DNA of 64,000 nt. Origin: Pardosa pseudoannulata (lineage: Eukaryota > Arthropoda > Arachnida > Araneae > Lycosidae). Under the pieces are notes generated by a model that was given only the letters and a program-made list of their open reading frames with translations, had not been told where the DNA came from and ran no database searches. Shown piece by piece: positions 1 through 13,030 of the stretch. Position 1 is the stretch's first letter. Every line of letters begins with the position of its first letter. The position numbers and the translations under genes were made by a program. The DNA lies in the NCBI GenBank assembly GCA_032207245.1, contig CM063502.1, positions 132,330,418-132,394,417 on the forward strand, read 5' to 3'.

Positions 1-204
1 AATATATAATGATGAAGTGGAACTCCAGCAATTTTATAAAAGATTTTTCTTCATTATTTTAATTGATAGTAATAATTTATTATTCAAATTTAATGAGATC
101 CTTATGTGTGATGCCTTCAAAGATATTTTAAGACATGGTCAAATTAAGAATTAAACAATGTAATATGAACTGGAGTAAATGTAGACTAATAATACATATT
201 TAAT

Positions 205-1240
205 TACTACCCTACAGCCCGTCATATCACGGGATCAGTAAAAGTTTTAATTTTCCAGAATTGTAAAGTACCTTATGAGGCAGGTAAAAAAATGGTTTGA
301 TTTTTGGCTTTATCCATTTTTTAGAATTATCTGGTACAAGCTCAATAATTTGTTTATCTTTTCTGGCCTTAAGTTAGTTGCCAACTTTAATTTATCTTGC
401 CATATTACATGATAGTATGGACAGAGATTCTTATATTGACTGTGATTATTTGGAAGTAAATAGGAATTACATCCAAAATTTAGTGAATCGATTGAAAACT
501 GTGTGGTTATGTATAAAAACAAAAACGCAAACTAACAAAATTCTTAATTTGCAAAGATATATAACATAAACGCTAGATATTTATTAGTTCGTGAAATAAA
601 TTCCTAGACTTTATGAAAAGAATTTGTAGTTAATATCGGTGATAAAATTTTTATTGCAACAAAAAATATTCGTTGATTCATTTTAAAACTATCACATTAG
701 TACCTAATCTATTATTTAAACCAAAAATAAAAAATAAAATTATTTACGTAATATATATTTACGTCAGTTCAGTGGTAAAACGTATGAAAATAATGAAGAC
801 GATATTTAAATAGTTTAAAATAAGAATTGATTAAATGAGATGGTTAAAGAAATGACATCATAATGTTAGAAAAAATGTTGTTTTTACTTATTTATTATGT
901 AATAAATTGATAAATTCAATCGCCTGCTCTTAATTGGGGAAAATAGGATTTGAAATAATAGCATTAAAAGCTCGAAAAGAGGAGAAGGGGTGGTTTCCGT
1001 ACGTTTTAAAGATGGCACTTTTTTTCCTCTGATATGAAGCATATTTATATCAATTTATTTTAGAATCGTATCGATAGTTTAAGAGAACATAAACTTTATT
1101 CGCTTTGAGTTTTGTTAACCCTAACTCATCAAAAATCCAATATGGAGGCGTCTATGCATTCCAGGTCCAACTGCTTCATAAATTCGAGGACAGATAATTT
1201 AGGCTATCATTATATAAGGGATGTATGGCACATTTTACCC
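205..1240. repeat. Diverged direct repeat, copy A (partner 3452-4275)
   Basis: This stretch and 3452-4275 are colinear and recognisably the same sequence, roughly 80% identical by eye with indels. Shared landmarks include GTCATAT..GGGATCAG near the left ends, TATGAGGCAGGTAAAAAAA, GTACCTAATCTATTATTTAA, GATTAAATGAGATGGTT and ATTCCAGGTCCAAC near the right ends. No coding potential is visible. The ends are not TG...CA and I see no target-site duplication, so I cannot call it an LTR. It is either an old local duplication or two copies of an unrecognised dispersed repeat. Confidence 0.75.
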
Positions 1241-1905
1241 GACCTCAAAAAAGTACTATTAAAACTGGAATATTTTTCGGGAATGTGATACTTCTAAAAC
1301 TTAATAAAAATTACTAATTGAATTACCATACCATTAATGTTTATCTCTTATATTTATACAATGCATTTATTTTTTTATTAAGGCAACGAGACTTTTAGAA
1401 CTATTTAACGTTAGCTTATTTCAAATGAACACAAGTGAACGCTGAACGTTACTGAGAATTACTGCAGAAACTGATATCCCGGCAGTAAGTATGTTGTGTC
1501 ATTCAGAACAAAAAGAGTAAAGTACTTAATTTTGACCCAGTAATTCAACTCTAATGTGTAATATGGTGAGGTGATTTAGATCAATTATATAATTGATAAT
1601 TGATATAATTAATATAATTGATTAATTAATATAATTGATATAAATAAAACGAGAAGTGAAATGCTTGGGATGTAAATCTGACCTTATCACATCTTGTGTA
1701 AAGGAGAGAGGACTTATAATAATTAACTGAACGGATTCGTCGTATGCGGGATTCTCGGGCGGGGTTTTGATCCCAGTCCCACATTACATTGATGTCTCCG
1801 TTCATGACACTAAATAAGAATGTATCTTTGTGGAGTTATTTATGAGTCCCTATGAAACAGTTGTCAATTTGAAGGGATAAGGTTTTCCCCATGTTTGAGG
1901 CTTGA
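1241..1905. other. Non-coding AT-rich interval
   Basis: No gene is recognised. A low-complexity AATTGATA-rich patch lies at about 1580-1645. At about 1740-1800 a GGGTTTTGATCCCAGTCC stretch loosely resembles a Pol III B box, but it is too weak to call a SINE. Confidence 0.5.
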
Positions 1906-2277
1906 AGGCGAGGAAAGGGAGGCCAATGGATATATACAGCTCTGATGATTGGACAAAGAGAAGTAAGAAAGTACAGAAATGAAAATAATATAAAAAAAGA
2001 AAAGTTGAGAAGAGAGTTAGAGTTTGCGAGTTTGAGATCAGCTTTCGAGGACCAAAGGAAGAGCTGGGTCCAAGGGAGACTCAGAAAAAGTAACGACATC
2101 CCGCAACGACCAGAAGTGTTCCAGCGCATCCGCCATTCAGAATCACCCCAGTTATTTAGAAGGCCCCAGACCAGTGGTGAGACTGAAGTCAGCAGTGTCT
2201 ACATCCTTTCACCAAGAGTTCCCAACCTGATTACCACCCTGGCACACACAACAGATCCACAAACGTACTTATTATAA
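1906..2277 (+). CDS. Unrecognised open reading frame, possible exon or element fragment
   Basis: An uninterrupted frame runs from about 1906 to a stop at 2275-2277. The first ATG is at 1945, giving about 110 residues. The predicted product is highly charged in its first half (runs of R, K and E, possibly helical) and proline/serine/threonine-rich in the second. I recognise no family. The interval (about 1830-2290) is more GC-rich than its surroundings, which is why I list it. It could be an exon, a piece of an unrecognised transposon, or chance. There is no signal peptide, no membrane segment, and no clear splice or promoter context that would decide it. Confidence 0.2.
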   Translation, partial: RRGKGGQWIYTALMIGQREVRKYRNENNIKKEKLRRELEFASLRSAFEDQRKSWVQGRLRKSNDIPQRPEVFQRIRHSESPQLFRRPQTSGETEVSSVYILSPRVPNLITTLAHTTDPQTYLL

Positions 2278-3451
2278 ATATTTTGAATTTGAAATTAGGT
2301 CCTCTCTCTTCTTTTTTTTACCTAAATGTTAGGTTATTATTAATGTTAAATCTTGAATAACGTGACACCTAGTAGAAAGTTTCAAAAAGCAAATTTTATG
2401 AAGTTTGAATCAAATTTTTGTACATAGACATGTGACTAGCATAATAATAAATTTGCTTATTTTTTTATTTTAAACTATCAACATTATATATTTCTATTTT
2501 AAGTGTGTAATATTTGGTTTTACTTACTCTTAATTTAACTTATTAGTTTAAAAAAACTGGTCTGTAGTTTCTCATAGCCTTTGATTAAATTTAAAACTAA
2601 AATAATCTACACAATTCAAGATAAATAAAATTTAGTCTTTGACTAACAAAATAATAACCACTATAAATTTGAATATAGGTAAATACTAAATTTAATGAGA
2701 GCTACACGACATGTAACAAGGGAATCATACCTAATAATAAGCTTGAGTAGTGTCTGAGAGTCACCCTACAATTAACTAAAACTCAGGACCAATCCATTTT
2801 TCAAATTGCCTACCATGTGGGGAGGGGATTCCACGTTGGAAACACTGATCTAAATTATTAATTCTCTAAAAAGTAAATACATAATAATTTAACACTGAGT
2901 AAATAAATCTAGAATAAATACGATACAAAAATAAATTTTAGATATTTTAAAAGGATACATAGCAATCGCTTCCCAGGCAAGTTCTATTTGCAACTTCGAT
3001 TTGGTTATATGTGAACTTCTCAGAAATGCACTTCATTTCCTTTTGTTTCGAAACTTTCTTTAGGATATATGATCAAATATTAAAAGCACGCAGTCAGTGG
3101 TAACATAAAAAATTCACGTTTCTATTATCTTTTTTTCCAGATGAGTTGATTTTCAATAGTTTTCTCAAGTGGGTAACAAATAAAAGACACTTTTAAAATT
3201 GGTTATAGTCATGTATTTCACTTTTTTTTTTTTTTTTTTTTTTGCAAATGTATGCCGGAGCTTACTTAGTTTCTTTATGTACTATTTATTCTAGAATAGC
3301 ATCAAAATTAATATTTTCTTCCTAATGGCAGATGATTTCCAAACAGACTCGGATATTAAAACTAGCTTTAAGCATTTGGAATAAAAGAAAATTGAAACAA
3401 AATATCATTTTTTCAAACAAAAGACTTTATCTACCTAAATATCATAATACT
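2278..3451. other. Non-coding AT-rich interval with a poly-T run
   Basis: No gene is seen. A run of more than 20 T lies at about 3221-3243. The rest is ordinary AT-rich sequence lying between the two copies of the diverged direct repeat. Confidence 0.5.
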
Positions 3452-4275
3452 AGCATAGGGCTCGTCATATGAAGTGATCAGTAAAATTTTTAATTTTCCA
3501 AAATTGTAATGTACCCTATGAGGCAGGTAAAAAAAAATGGTTTATTTTTTGGCTGAGAATTATCTGGTACACGCTCAATAATTTGTTTATCTTCATACTC
3601 CTCTAACGTCTCCCGATACTGTGAATGCAGTTAAGAATCACGTTGAATTCATTTAGAAAGAAAATTCAAAGTTTTCTTAGCTAAGTTGAAATTATTTTTT
3701 GTCACTTTAATTAATGGAAGTAAAGGAAGGAAACTATCATTTCCACTACACCCTGAAGGTAGACAGAATTTGTTAATACCGGTGATAAATTTTCAATGCA
3801 ACAAAAAATAATCTATAATTAAATATAAAATTATCACATATGTACCTAATCTATTATTTAAGCCAAATATAAAAGAAAATTATTTACGTAATATCTAAGT
3901 TCAGTGATAAAACATATAAAAATAATACAAACGATATTTAAATAATTTAAAATAAGAAATGATTAAATGAGATGGTTGAAGGAATAACGTCATAATGCTA
4001 GAAAAAGTGTTATTTTTGAAGTGGTGGATTTCGAACGTTTTAAGGATGACATTATTTTTCGCTGTGATATGAAGCGTATTTAAACCAACTTATTTCAGAA
4101 TCGGACGCGGTCGTTTTGGGAGGAGGTAAACTTTAGTTGCTTTGAATTTTGCTAACCCTAACTCATCAAGAATCCAATATGGATGCCTCTACCCATTCCA
4201 GGTCCAACCACTTCATAAATTCTAGGACAGACGGGCAGAAAACTTAGGCTATAATTATACATATGGGATAAATGA
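3452..4275. repeat. Diverged direct repeat, copy B (partner 205-1240)
   Basis: Colinear partner of the repeat at 205-1240, in the same orientation about 3.2 kb away. It is shorter because of internal deletions, notably the part matching about 870-990 of copy A. It has no coding potential. Confidence 0.75.
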
Positions 4276-4591
4276 AGTTTATAAAAATAACAGCTTTCAA
4301 AATTCTAAATATAAGTTTGTTAGACTTGAAAACAGAAACACAAAAAGAATTAAGTTAGTTTTTGATACAAGAACTATTGATGCATCAAAAATAATCAGAA
4401 TGAAGATTTTATTGATTTATAACGACTTGATCAATATATTATAAAATTTCTCTTTTTGGCTTCCTCTCTCCCCATCTCTGTCATCTTCACTCTTCCTCTC
4501 TTGTATACTTCCCTCTCCCTCATTCTCTACCCTCTCTCCCTCCCTTTCACTCACATTTTTTGTCCCCCTTCTTTTTCTTTCTTCATGAATG

Positions 4592-4593
<2 letters not shown>
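4276..4593. other. Non-coding interval ending in a pyrimidine-rich tract
   Basis: No gene. From about 4448 to 4585 the plus strand is strongly pyrimidine-rich (CTCTC/TTCC runs), directly before the long TA satellite. Confidence 0.6.
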
Positions 4594-5265
<672 letters not shown>

Positions 5266-5439
5266 TTGTGTATGATTATGTGTGTGTGTTTATGTCTGTC
5301 TTAGTATGTTTGCGTAAGTAAAAAGTTAAATTAAATCTACAGATAAATATAAGATATCTTCTACAAAACCCACGAAATCCAAATAAAATTCTAAAATCAA
5401 AACTAAATTTTTTAAAGGAATATATAGACTGATGACTGG

Positions 5440-5570
5440 GCCAATTAATTACAAAATACGTAAGCTATAGTCTTTTGGTATCAGAATCCATGAGTTCGAA
5501 TCCCTTTTCTGGCAGGGATATTCATATACATTGGAAATTGGCTTATCAAGCAGTAGATACGAGTCTAATT
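5440..5570 (+). mobile_element. tRNA-derived SINE head (degraded)
   Basis: Positions 5489-5502 carry a textbook Pol III B box (GAGTTCGAATCC), preceded by TATCAGAATCCAT and followed by CTGGCAGGGATATTCATA. The same order recurs in reverse complement near 12866-13030 and 58028-58184, and in degraded form near 50335-50425. I infer a shared tRNA-derived SINE family. The A box is weak here. Confidence 0.5.
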
Positions 5571-5736
5571 ACCCCTTAATGAAATAAAAATATTATCATG
5601 CCTTCTATAATTAAGTTTACTGATGAATAAAATTCATAAATTTTCCACTCTTTAATACAAGAAATCTGGTTATAGTTAGATCCTTTTCAGATGTTTTCTA
5701 TATAATTAAATATATATCTCTTTTAATATTATATAA

Positions 5737-5910
5737 AGTGGGTTATTTGTCACTGTAAAATTAGACCATATTTAGAGTACATTTACATCATAAAATCTCA
5801 ATTTAGTCCAGCTTAGTATTTTATATGATGTAGGTTATTTTCACTGTAAAATTAGACCATATTTACAGTACAATGAATAAAATCCCAATTTAGTCCAACT
5901 TAGTACAGCA
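5737..5910. repeat. Two-unit tandem repeat, about 90-bp period
   Basis: Units at about 5737-5820 and 5828-5908 share CACTGTAAAATTAGACCATA and TTTAGTCCA.CTTAGTA, with small indels. No coding potential. Confidence 0.75.
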
Positions 5911-6638
5911 GTATAAATTTTCAAGTCATGATATTTCAAGATATATATCTATGTAATATCCCATTAAGGAAACCTTTTATGGAAATAGCTTCACTCACAT
6001 ATGAAATCCACATCATGTGTAAGCAAAGAATAGGGAATTACCGGGTTTAGAGTAACTGCCTTTATATAGTGCGATTTGAACCAAATAACCATAAATTTGC
6101 ATTCTGATAACTTTGTCAGTTAAGCCCTACAATATATTTCGATACAGACACTGTACTAATTAGAATTCGTCGCAAGCAGTCAATTCTTCTCCAAACTGGA
6201 ACCATATTTACTTTGAAAGTTGCATAATTCTTCCAGCACAAGAAACACGAAGCCGGCTCATAAAACTGTATTTGAAATCATACCCCTAAATTTGAATACT
6301 TATAAATTAGCTCACTAGAGCCTATATTATCATAGGGAATATAATAGTTGATTAAAATGATATATAACTCTAAATACAAGACTCAATATAGAACTCATAC
6401 ATGTATTAAAATTACGTAAAAATATTTGTAATATGCTCATTTGCTAAGATTCATTAAGTTCAATTTTCTCGGATAGTTGTGGTCATTTTTGGTAATACGA
6501 TATCTCATTATACTCAGACTTATTGCTTAAAGCCTATAACCATCTCCATAATTCTATTAACATCACTCACTGACTTCGCTATTATAAGGCAACTCCATAC
6601 CTTTTCGACCAGCATCCGGTTAAGATTTAGGTATAAGA

Positions 6639-6641
<3 letters not shown>
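5911..6641. other. Non-coding AT-rich interval
   Basis: I see no gene, RNA or recognisable element in this stretch, which leads up to a (TA)n tract. Confidence 0.5.

Positions 6642-6719
<78 letters not shown>
6642..6719. repeat. (TA)n microsatellite left of Tc1 copy 1
   Basis: A nearly pure TA run directly abutting the left end of the Tc1-like element. TA is the target of Tc1/mariner insertion. Confidence 0.97.
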
Positions 6720-6721
<2 letters not shown>

Positions 6722-7834
6722 TCAAAAGCCTAAGCATTATGACCACCTGTCAATAACGGTACACCTTTGGTGCGCAACACAGCTTCAACCCGCTTAGGCA
6801 TGGATATCACAAGTTCTTGGTAGATGGCGGGAGACAGATTGTACCAGATGTTTAAACAACGGTTAAGCAAACCGAGATATTGCGAATTGGTGGTCTTTGA
6901 ACTCTGAGCTGCCGTCCCACGTCATTCCAAATGTGTTCTATCGGTTTGCAATCCCGTGAGTTAGGCGGCCAGGACATTAACTGAAATTCAGCATCATGTT
7001 CCTTGAACCACTCCAACACAATTTTAGTGACACAGGGCTTTGTCCTGTTTGAACATTTCATTTCCACCTGGATAAACAGAGGCCATGTATGAGTGCAATT
7101 AGTCCGCAATGTTCAGATACCCTGCAGAATTCATGATCTGCTCGGTGTTGATGGTTGCAACCGTTCCCCTGGAAGACGGAGTATCCTGACACGACCATCG
7201 GCGTCATGAATGACAAACCGTGATTCATCTGACCAGGCAACTCTCTCCCACTAATCCATGGACCAGTCACGATGTTCCCGAGCCCTTTAGCCGCAGTTGG
7301 CGATGACACTTGATCAGCAAAGGCACACAATTGGGACGTTTACTGCTTAGCCCCATATTCAACAGTGTCCGCTGAACAGTGTGCTCCGATACTATTCTAC
7401 TTGGCCCTGCATTGTATTGGGTTGTCAGCTGAGCCACTGTCTGGCTCCGGTTTTGCTTCACCATACGAGACAGTCTCCGACGACCTTTTTCTTTGATAGC
7501 GTGTGGATGTCCAACACCATGTCGTCTACTGCTGGTTTCACCGTCATTCATCCACTTTCCATAAGTACTATCAACTGTAGAACGTGAACAACCCACGAGT
7601 CGTGCAGTTTTGAAAATACTTGTTCCGAGTCTCCGAGCCATTACAATTAATCTGCCCTCTATCAAAATCACTTAGATCAGCAGCCTTTCCCATCACACAC
7701 GGAAGTAAGTGAAAGAATGATTCTTCAGACTCTCCAGCAGCAGTTAAATAACACTTCCACCTGATCATCCTTCCACGTCATCCAGGCGAGTTCATTGCAA
7801 AATGTATGGGTGGTTATAATGTTTTGGCTCTTAA

Positions 7835-7839
<5 letters not shown>
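6720..7839 (-). mobile_element. Tc1/mariner-like DNA transposon, copy 1 (decayed, complete ends)
   Basis: The left end (6719 onward: CATTCAAAAGCCTAAGCATTATGACCACC) and the right end read on the minus strand (CACACTTAAGAGCCAAAACATTATAACCACC; both shown broken here: CATTATGACCACC versus CATTATAACCACC) form degenerate terminal inverted repeats of about 30 bp. (TA)n lies on both sides, so the TA target duplication cannot be isolated. The element holds a minus-strand transposase pseudogene. At about 1.1 kb it is shorter than a typical 1.3-1.6 kb Tc1-like element, consistent with internal deletion. Confidence 0.8.
6852..7693 (-). pseudogene. Tc1-like transposase pseudogene (copy 1)
   Basis: The likely original start is the ATG at 7691-7693, opening with MGKAADLSDFDRG, a typical Tc1-like N-terminus. 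The next part in another frame (about 7650-7267) holds the helix-turn-helix region (ARLVGCSRSTV) and a basic linker ending SSRRHGVGHPHAIK. The C-terminal part (about 7060-6852) holds WPPNSRDCKPIEHIW, which matches the last DDE block with its acidic residue in PIEH. Frames change at least twice, and the central catalytic segment around the first aspartate is scrambled and shortened. Here the QDxAxCH block is broken near 7027 by loss of about 6 bp that are present in copy 2. It should not yield active transposase. Confidence 0.85.

Positions 7840-7905
<66 letters not shown>
7840..7905. repeat. (TA)n microsatellite right of Tc1 copy 1
   Basis: Pure TA run abutting the right end of the Tc1-like element. 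The same tract in copy 2 (32304-32408) is longer. Confidence 0.97.
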
Positions 7906-7908
<3 letters not shown>

Positions 7909-10900
7909 GTGTGTATGTGAATATTTCTATGAAACATATTTTCGTGCTATATTTATGATTCTTGAATAAGCTAAAAGAATGGCCCTATAGAGATTGGCCC
8001 AATACTATGTTGCCTCGTTAGATAATTCAGGAGTTATAGAGAAAAAAATGGTTCAGTCACGAGATAAAACAAGAAAACCTAAAAATATTTGAAGTGAAGT
8101 ATGGTGAATAAGCAGATAAGGTAATACCTTTCTGTTCTGACAATCTTGAATAAAAGCTTGAAACTCATGTATTGCAACGCTTGCAGTTCTGTGTTGGAAC
8201 CACAAGGGTGTTAACGGTATCAAACCCTGGGGATTTGAACACCATTGATGACTTTAATGCATGTAATTTTTCAGAAATGTTTTACCTGTTGTTTACAGTC
8301 TCATTAGTAATATCTTACATGATGTATAAATTATTATATTATTCATATGTATATACATCATGTATGAAACGTTAACCATAAGACCTTACACTAAACCAGG
8401 TTTTCAAAACTTTCTGCTTTATTAAATCAAACACTGATAACTCTAACATAGATTTCTCAATCACTTCGATGATACTATCCATTGGCGGACATAACTAGAA
8501 ATCTAATGAAAAACAGTGACTTTAGAAAGTTAACTATAGATGTTAAATTGGAAAGATAAATAAGAAGTCAAACTTCAATATACACTTAAAAATCTAATTA
8601 TAGGCGTAATACAGTAATAGCAACAATCATAGAAAGAAATATAGTCCCATTAAAACTGATTTATAATCTGATACTAATATAATTTTAAAAGGCGAAAGGT
8701 TAGCTTTGAAGCTTTAAATCATAAGTCAATATAGACCATTCCAAAGCAGGATTTGAAACCATGATATCAAACATTTAAGGAAGATTAAATGTGCTAGGCG
8801 TGAATTACTGGAAATCTGTTTCAGAGTTACTTTCCAAAAGTTAAAAAAATACGAAGATTATTTACAGAAAATCTGTTTCTTAATAGAACAGAAAAAAACT
8901 TTTAAAGAGTTATAAAATATATACTGAAGGATAAATATTGCCCTAAACTTTAATTTATCCATTTGAATCATGTGCCCGAACTTTTTAATTTCTGTTATTT
9001 TCTCTGAAAACTCTGTACTTCAAAATTAATTTCATCATTGTTTTACATGAATTTTGTTTTCTGTTACAATCAAACTAATAACAATAATAACAATTTCTCA
9101 ATTGAATCAGAAATATTAGTAAAGAAAATAGTAAAACAAAAGTAGATTCCAACATAATGTATTTTCTTCTTTGGTCTATCCGGGTTTTTTATTTCTATTT
9201 ATAAGTTTTAATTTATTTGGATGTTACACAAACTGGTTTATCTTACTTATTAGCAAGTTCTTCTGATTAATAGTTTGAACAGCTGCAACATTTCTACCAT
9301 AAGTGAAACTCGAATCCGCAGGATGTAGATTTTAACACTGACGCTTAATTAGGTCAATCAAATGGCTAACCTATTGTGAAAATCAATGGATAATGTCAAA
9401 AACGTGTTTGCGAGGAGAATATTTATCATCTTCTTACGCTATCATTTGTTCCTTTTCCATCGGTATTTATAGAGTTACCCTGTAAATGTTCTAAGATCCA
9501 TTTTTATTCACAAAGACAATCAAAAACATCAAAGATCATTCTATTGTGGCATACAATAAAGTTGTCAAGTTCAGAGATGATCCATTTAATGGCTGCGTTA
9601 TTCTGCCATTTTGTATTGACGTAACAGTTATGAATTCAATTACTGCCCTTTTTTATTCACAAAAGAAAAGAAATATCTAGTTTGTGAATGTGTAAACTTT
9701 ACTTACCAATCACAAATAAATAACCAGGGTGTTTTCTCTCCTAGACTGCCTCATTTATAAGGTACGGTTCAAATTTATGTTTTAAAACTAAATGTTATCT
9801 ATTGGTGTAAAAGAAAATCTCCTAAAATAATCTGATATTACTTTTTACGGTAGAATTTTTTTCAAAGCATCAAGAAGTATCACAAAACGAAAGTACCACT
9901 TTTAGTTGATGAATTTGTTCCAAATGTCGATACAGATCCACAACTTTCGTCTAAAAACCAGACTCTGCATTTCATTTAGATAGGTCGAACTATCCTGTTT
10001 ACTCACATATACATAACCATTGGTCTTGTTAGTTCTTTTCAAGCAAAGCAGTAGAAAACAGTTCTACAATCCAAACCACACACCGCAGGACGATAACCAA
10101 ATGGATAAGAAACTGCCTTTCGTTATCCTCATTTTGCCTCTGAACAGTATGTTCGTAGCCGTTATCAGACGACTCTAAGCAACAGATCTTGGTATAATAA
10201 GTCCTCATGTTTCGAAATCATTGAATGTAGCACTGCAAATCAAACCCTAAATAATCGAATTTTGCATTTTAGAAAAATTATGATGTTCATAAACCCGCCT
10301 ACTCATTTTTTTTAAATTGCTTAATTGGACTTAGGTAAATGTAATATACTTGTATGTTTTTCAATATCTTATTACAGTCTTTTAGATCTAATCTTTATAT
10401 AGATGAAAGAGAATTGATATTCTGCAAAAAACACAAAACCTTTTAATATATATAACAAAAACCATGAATATAAAATTACGCTTCGTATTTCTGTATTATT
10501 ATAGAAAAGTATATGTCTATTTAAGGAATGTATAATGGAGGGGGAGAAAAAATCTAGAAATGGGATATATAGTACAGAATAAAACTAGATCGTTCCTAAG
10601 TGCACATCGGAAGGATTTTTTATAAATACAACTCAGTATTTTATATTTCTTAATGCATGTAAGCTAAATTTTTTTAATATATCATCCTTTATAAGAACTG
10701 TACAAAATTAAAACTATTAAATCTGGTATGCCATTTTATAGCTTAGCGAATTGTCTTTCAAATAATTTTTTCAGACATTTGTAAAATATTTCCTTTAGTT
10801 TTCAACAGTTTTCTTAAAATAAGTAAATTCAATAAAGTATCCCATTGTTCAAAAAAGAATTCTCAGAAAGTACAAGTTTCTTGTTTTAATGATCTTTTGT

Positions 10901-12469
10901 TTTTATTTTGGTTCCCTATGCGGGGAACTTAAGGCCAATGGCATTTACGTGATGGCACCCATTTTAAGTTTTTGCATCAAAGGTGCACATATTTAAAATA
11001 TATACTAATATTTACAAGAGAACAAATTCTTCCATGTATTTTTTAATTAAATTTACCTTAAAAGTAAACAAGTGCTGAATTTTACTCTAAAAATTTTTAA
11101 TCCATACTGTTGCTATTTTTTAATAAATAAATTCAAGGGTTATGGAAATAATAAATATTCATCGTCTGCAGAAATAATAAACAAATCAACAGTAACTTCT
11201 TATGGGAGAAAATCAAATTTTAATTTTAATTTCTTTACATGATATTTTGAGGCGTAGAATGTACTTCTTGTGTATCATCTACTGGATCTTGTTCTGAATC
11301 AAAGTTAAACAGTAGAGATAATGCGTAAACATTTAAGAAGTTCTGTATTTTACTTATTTTACTATAGAAATAAAACAAAATTAAATAAATACACGATTTG
11401 TAAGTTTTGAATGCACACAATTTACCAATTTTTAATAAATAAAATCAAGAGTTACCAGTATAATACATATTCTAAGTTCATAATGAGCGGAAATAAAAAT
11501 CAAAGGACTAGTACTGTTTTGTAAGATAAATAAATAAGTGTAAATTTAAGGATCTTTAAAAGACATTTGGAGGTGTAGACTATGCTTTTAGGGTATTATC
11601 CGCTGGATCCTTTTCTTGACATGATTAAAAATTACGAATAATAAGTAAATTTTTTATGATTATGTGATTATGTTTTTTATGATTATATTTATTCCAATTT
11701 TTTAATTCTTAGAGTAAATGTTTTAATTGTATTGTAACCTATTATTCAATTTAAGTTATCCAATAAAGCATATTTAGGAAAAAAAATTTATTATTTATTT
11801 TTAGGATTTACTTACCTTGATTACATAAATTTTGAATTTTTGAATCTTTTTAACATTTTTAAACATTTGTATTTTTTTCTTCAAAATCTTTTGAGGACTA
11901 TTAAAGCTATCTACACAGAACTGTGCATGAAATTTCAGATATCTCTAAAATTGAATTTAAAAAAAAATTACTGACATGCATAGTGAAAAGAAATAAAATT
12001 TGACTAATTCTTAAATATATTTGTATTTAAAAAGAAATTTGCATCTTGTTGGTAATTCCATACACAGTTTTATTCTATACATTGTAGAACAACAGTAAAA
12101 AAATTTAAGTATTAAGTACAAGAAATTACTTACACTTGTCACAAGATTATTAAGGGTACCGTAAAAAAAGAATACTGAATCATAAAAACTAAAACACATA
12201 AAATATAACTAATAGATAACAATAGAAATTTCCTTTTTTAAAACCAAGTCAAATATTGATCGTTTTAATTAGATCATGAAAATTTTAAATTAAATTTTTT
12301 TAGTAAATTGTTGATAAATTTAATTTAAAATTATTAAATCATATTAACATTACTAGTGCATAAAGTTAATTGCAAATATGTTATAGAAATGTACTAAAAA
12401 TTTAACATGAAAACATAATTATTAAATGTGGTGAAAAATCAAGAATCAGAAGGAAAATTTCCTAAAGAT
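7906..12469. other. Non-coding interval inside segmental duplication copy 1
   Basis: AT-rich sequence with no frame I would call a gene. At 10085-10160, GACGATAACCAAATGGATAA followed later by GTATGTTCGTAGCC resembles a badly decayed head of the same tRNA-derived SINE found at 12866. Near 9308-9340 there is another weak B-box-like CTCGAATCC. Nothing else is recognised. Confidence 0.5.
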
Positions 12470-12865
12470 ATAGTATGTAACAGGCCTTTATCTAAATCAA
12501 CAATACAATATATCGTCAAGAATAACTGCGACAAAAGAGAACATAAAACAGAATCTAAGAAAAAACTAATCATGAAAATTTAATCTGAAACAAACAGCGC
12601 AGTAAGTACTATACACAGATTTCAAAATTGAATACATATGGTAAAGTCCTTGAGAACGTCAATATGAAGTTCTCACTCTTCAGTACGAATTGAAGCTCTT
12701 AGGATCTAACTAAAAGAGTAGTAAATTATTTGCCCTTTCGAAAAAATATCACTCAGAATAATACAAACCTTGCAAGGAATTGGAGAATAATTATCTTTCA
12801 ATGGATTGAGTTTGTATTTAACAATGAAAAGCGATTTTCTGAGTATGACAAAGTTTTGGGTTTGG
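12470..12865 (+). pseudogene. Decayed Tc1/mariner-like transposase (copy 1)
   Basis: One plus-strand frame, interrupted by several stops, reads like a Tc1-type transposase. A helix-turn-helix-like segment (LSKSTIQYIVK, about 12487-12520) comes first. A segment near 12776-12840 reads WRIIIFQWIEFVFNNEKRFS, resembling the W..V.FSDESRF block before the first catalytic aspartate. The D itself is lost (NNEKRF). At least five stops lie between these motifs, so it is long dead. The remote resemblance makes the family call tentative. A SINE in the opposite orientation follows immediately. Confidence 0.4.
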
Positions 12866-13030
12866 TTTGGAGTGCTACGGTCTACGATTTTGCAACACGA
12901 GTGCTAATGAGACCATGACCTACTGCTTAAAGACGATTTCGAAAGGCTACGAACATCCATGCCACAATAGGATTCGAACTCATAAACTCTGGTACGGACG
13001 GCCAGCACCCTAACCATTCGGCCATCGTTC
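12866..13030 (-). mobile_element. tRNA-derived SINE (copy 1)
   Basis: On the minus strand the head reads GGCCGAATGGTTAGGGTGCT (A-box region, about 13022-13003), then TATGAGTTCGAATCC (B box, about 12984-12969), the spacing of a tRNA-derived Pol III promoter. The body and tail match 58028-58184 over about 160 bp, including the tail near TTTGGAGYGYTACRGT and GAGTGCTAATG. That shared extent beyond the tRNA-like part supports a mobile SINE rather than a tRNA gene. No tRNA acceptor stem is present. Confidence 0.75.

Noticed and set aside
4150..4170. CTAACCCTAACTC, telomere-like
   Set aside because: Only about one and a half units, and present in the diverged direct repeat at both loci. It is not a telomeric array.
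12961..13025. Possible tRNA gene (clear A and B boxes on the minus strand)
   Set aside because: There is no acceptor stem or anticodon arm, and similarity to 58028-58184 extends well past the tRNA part. A SINE fits better.
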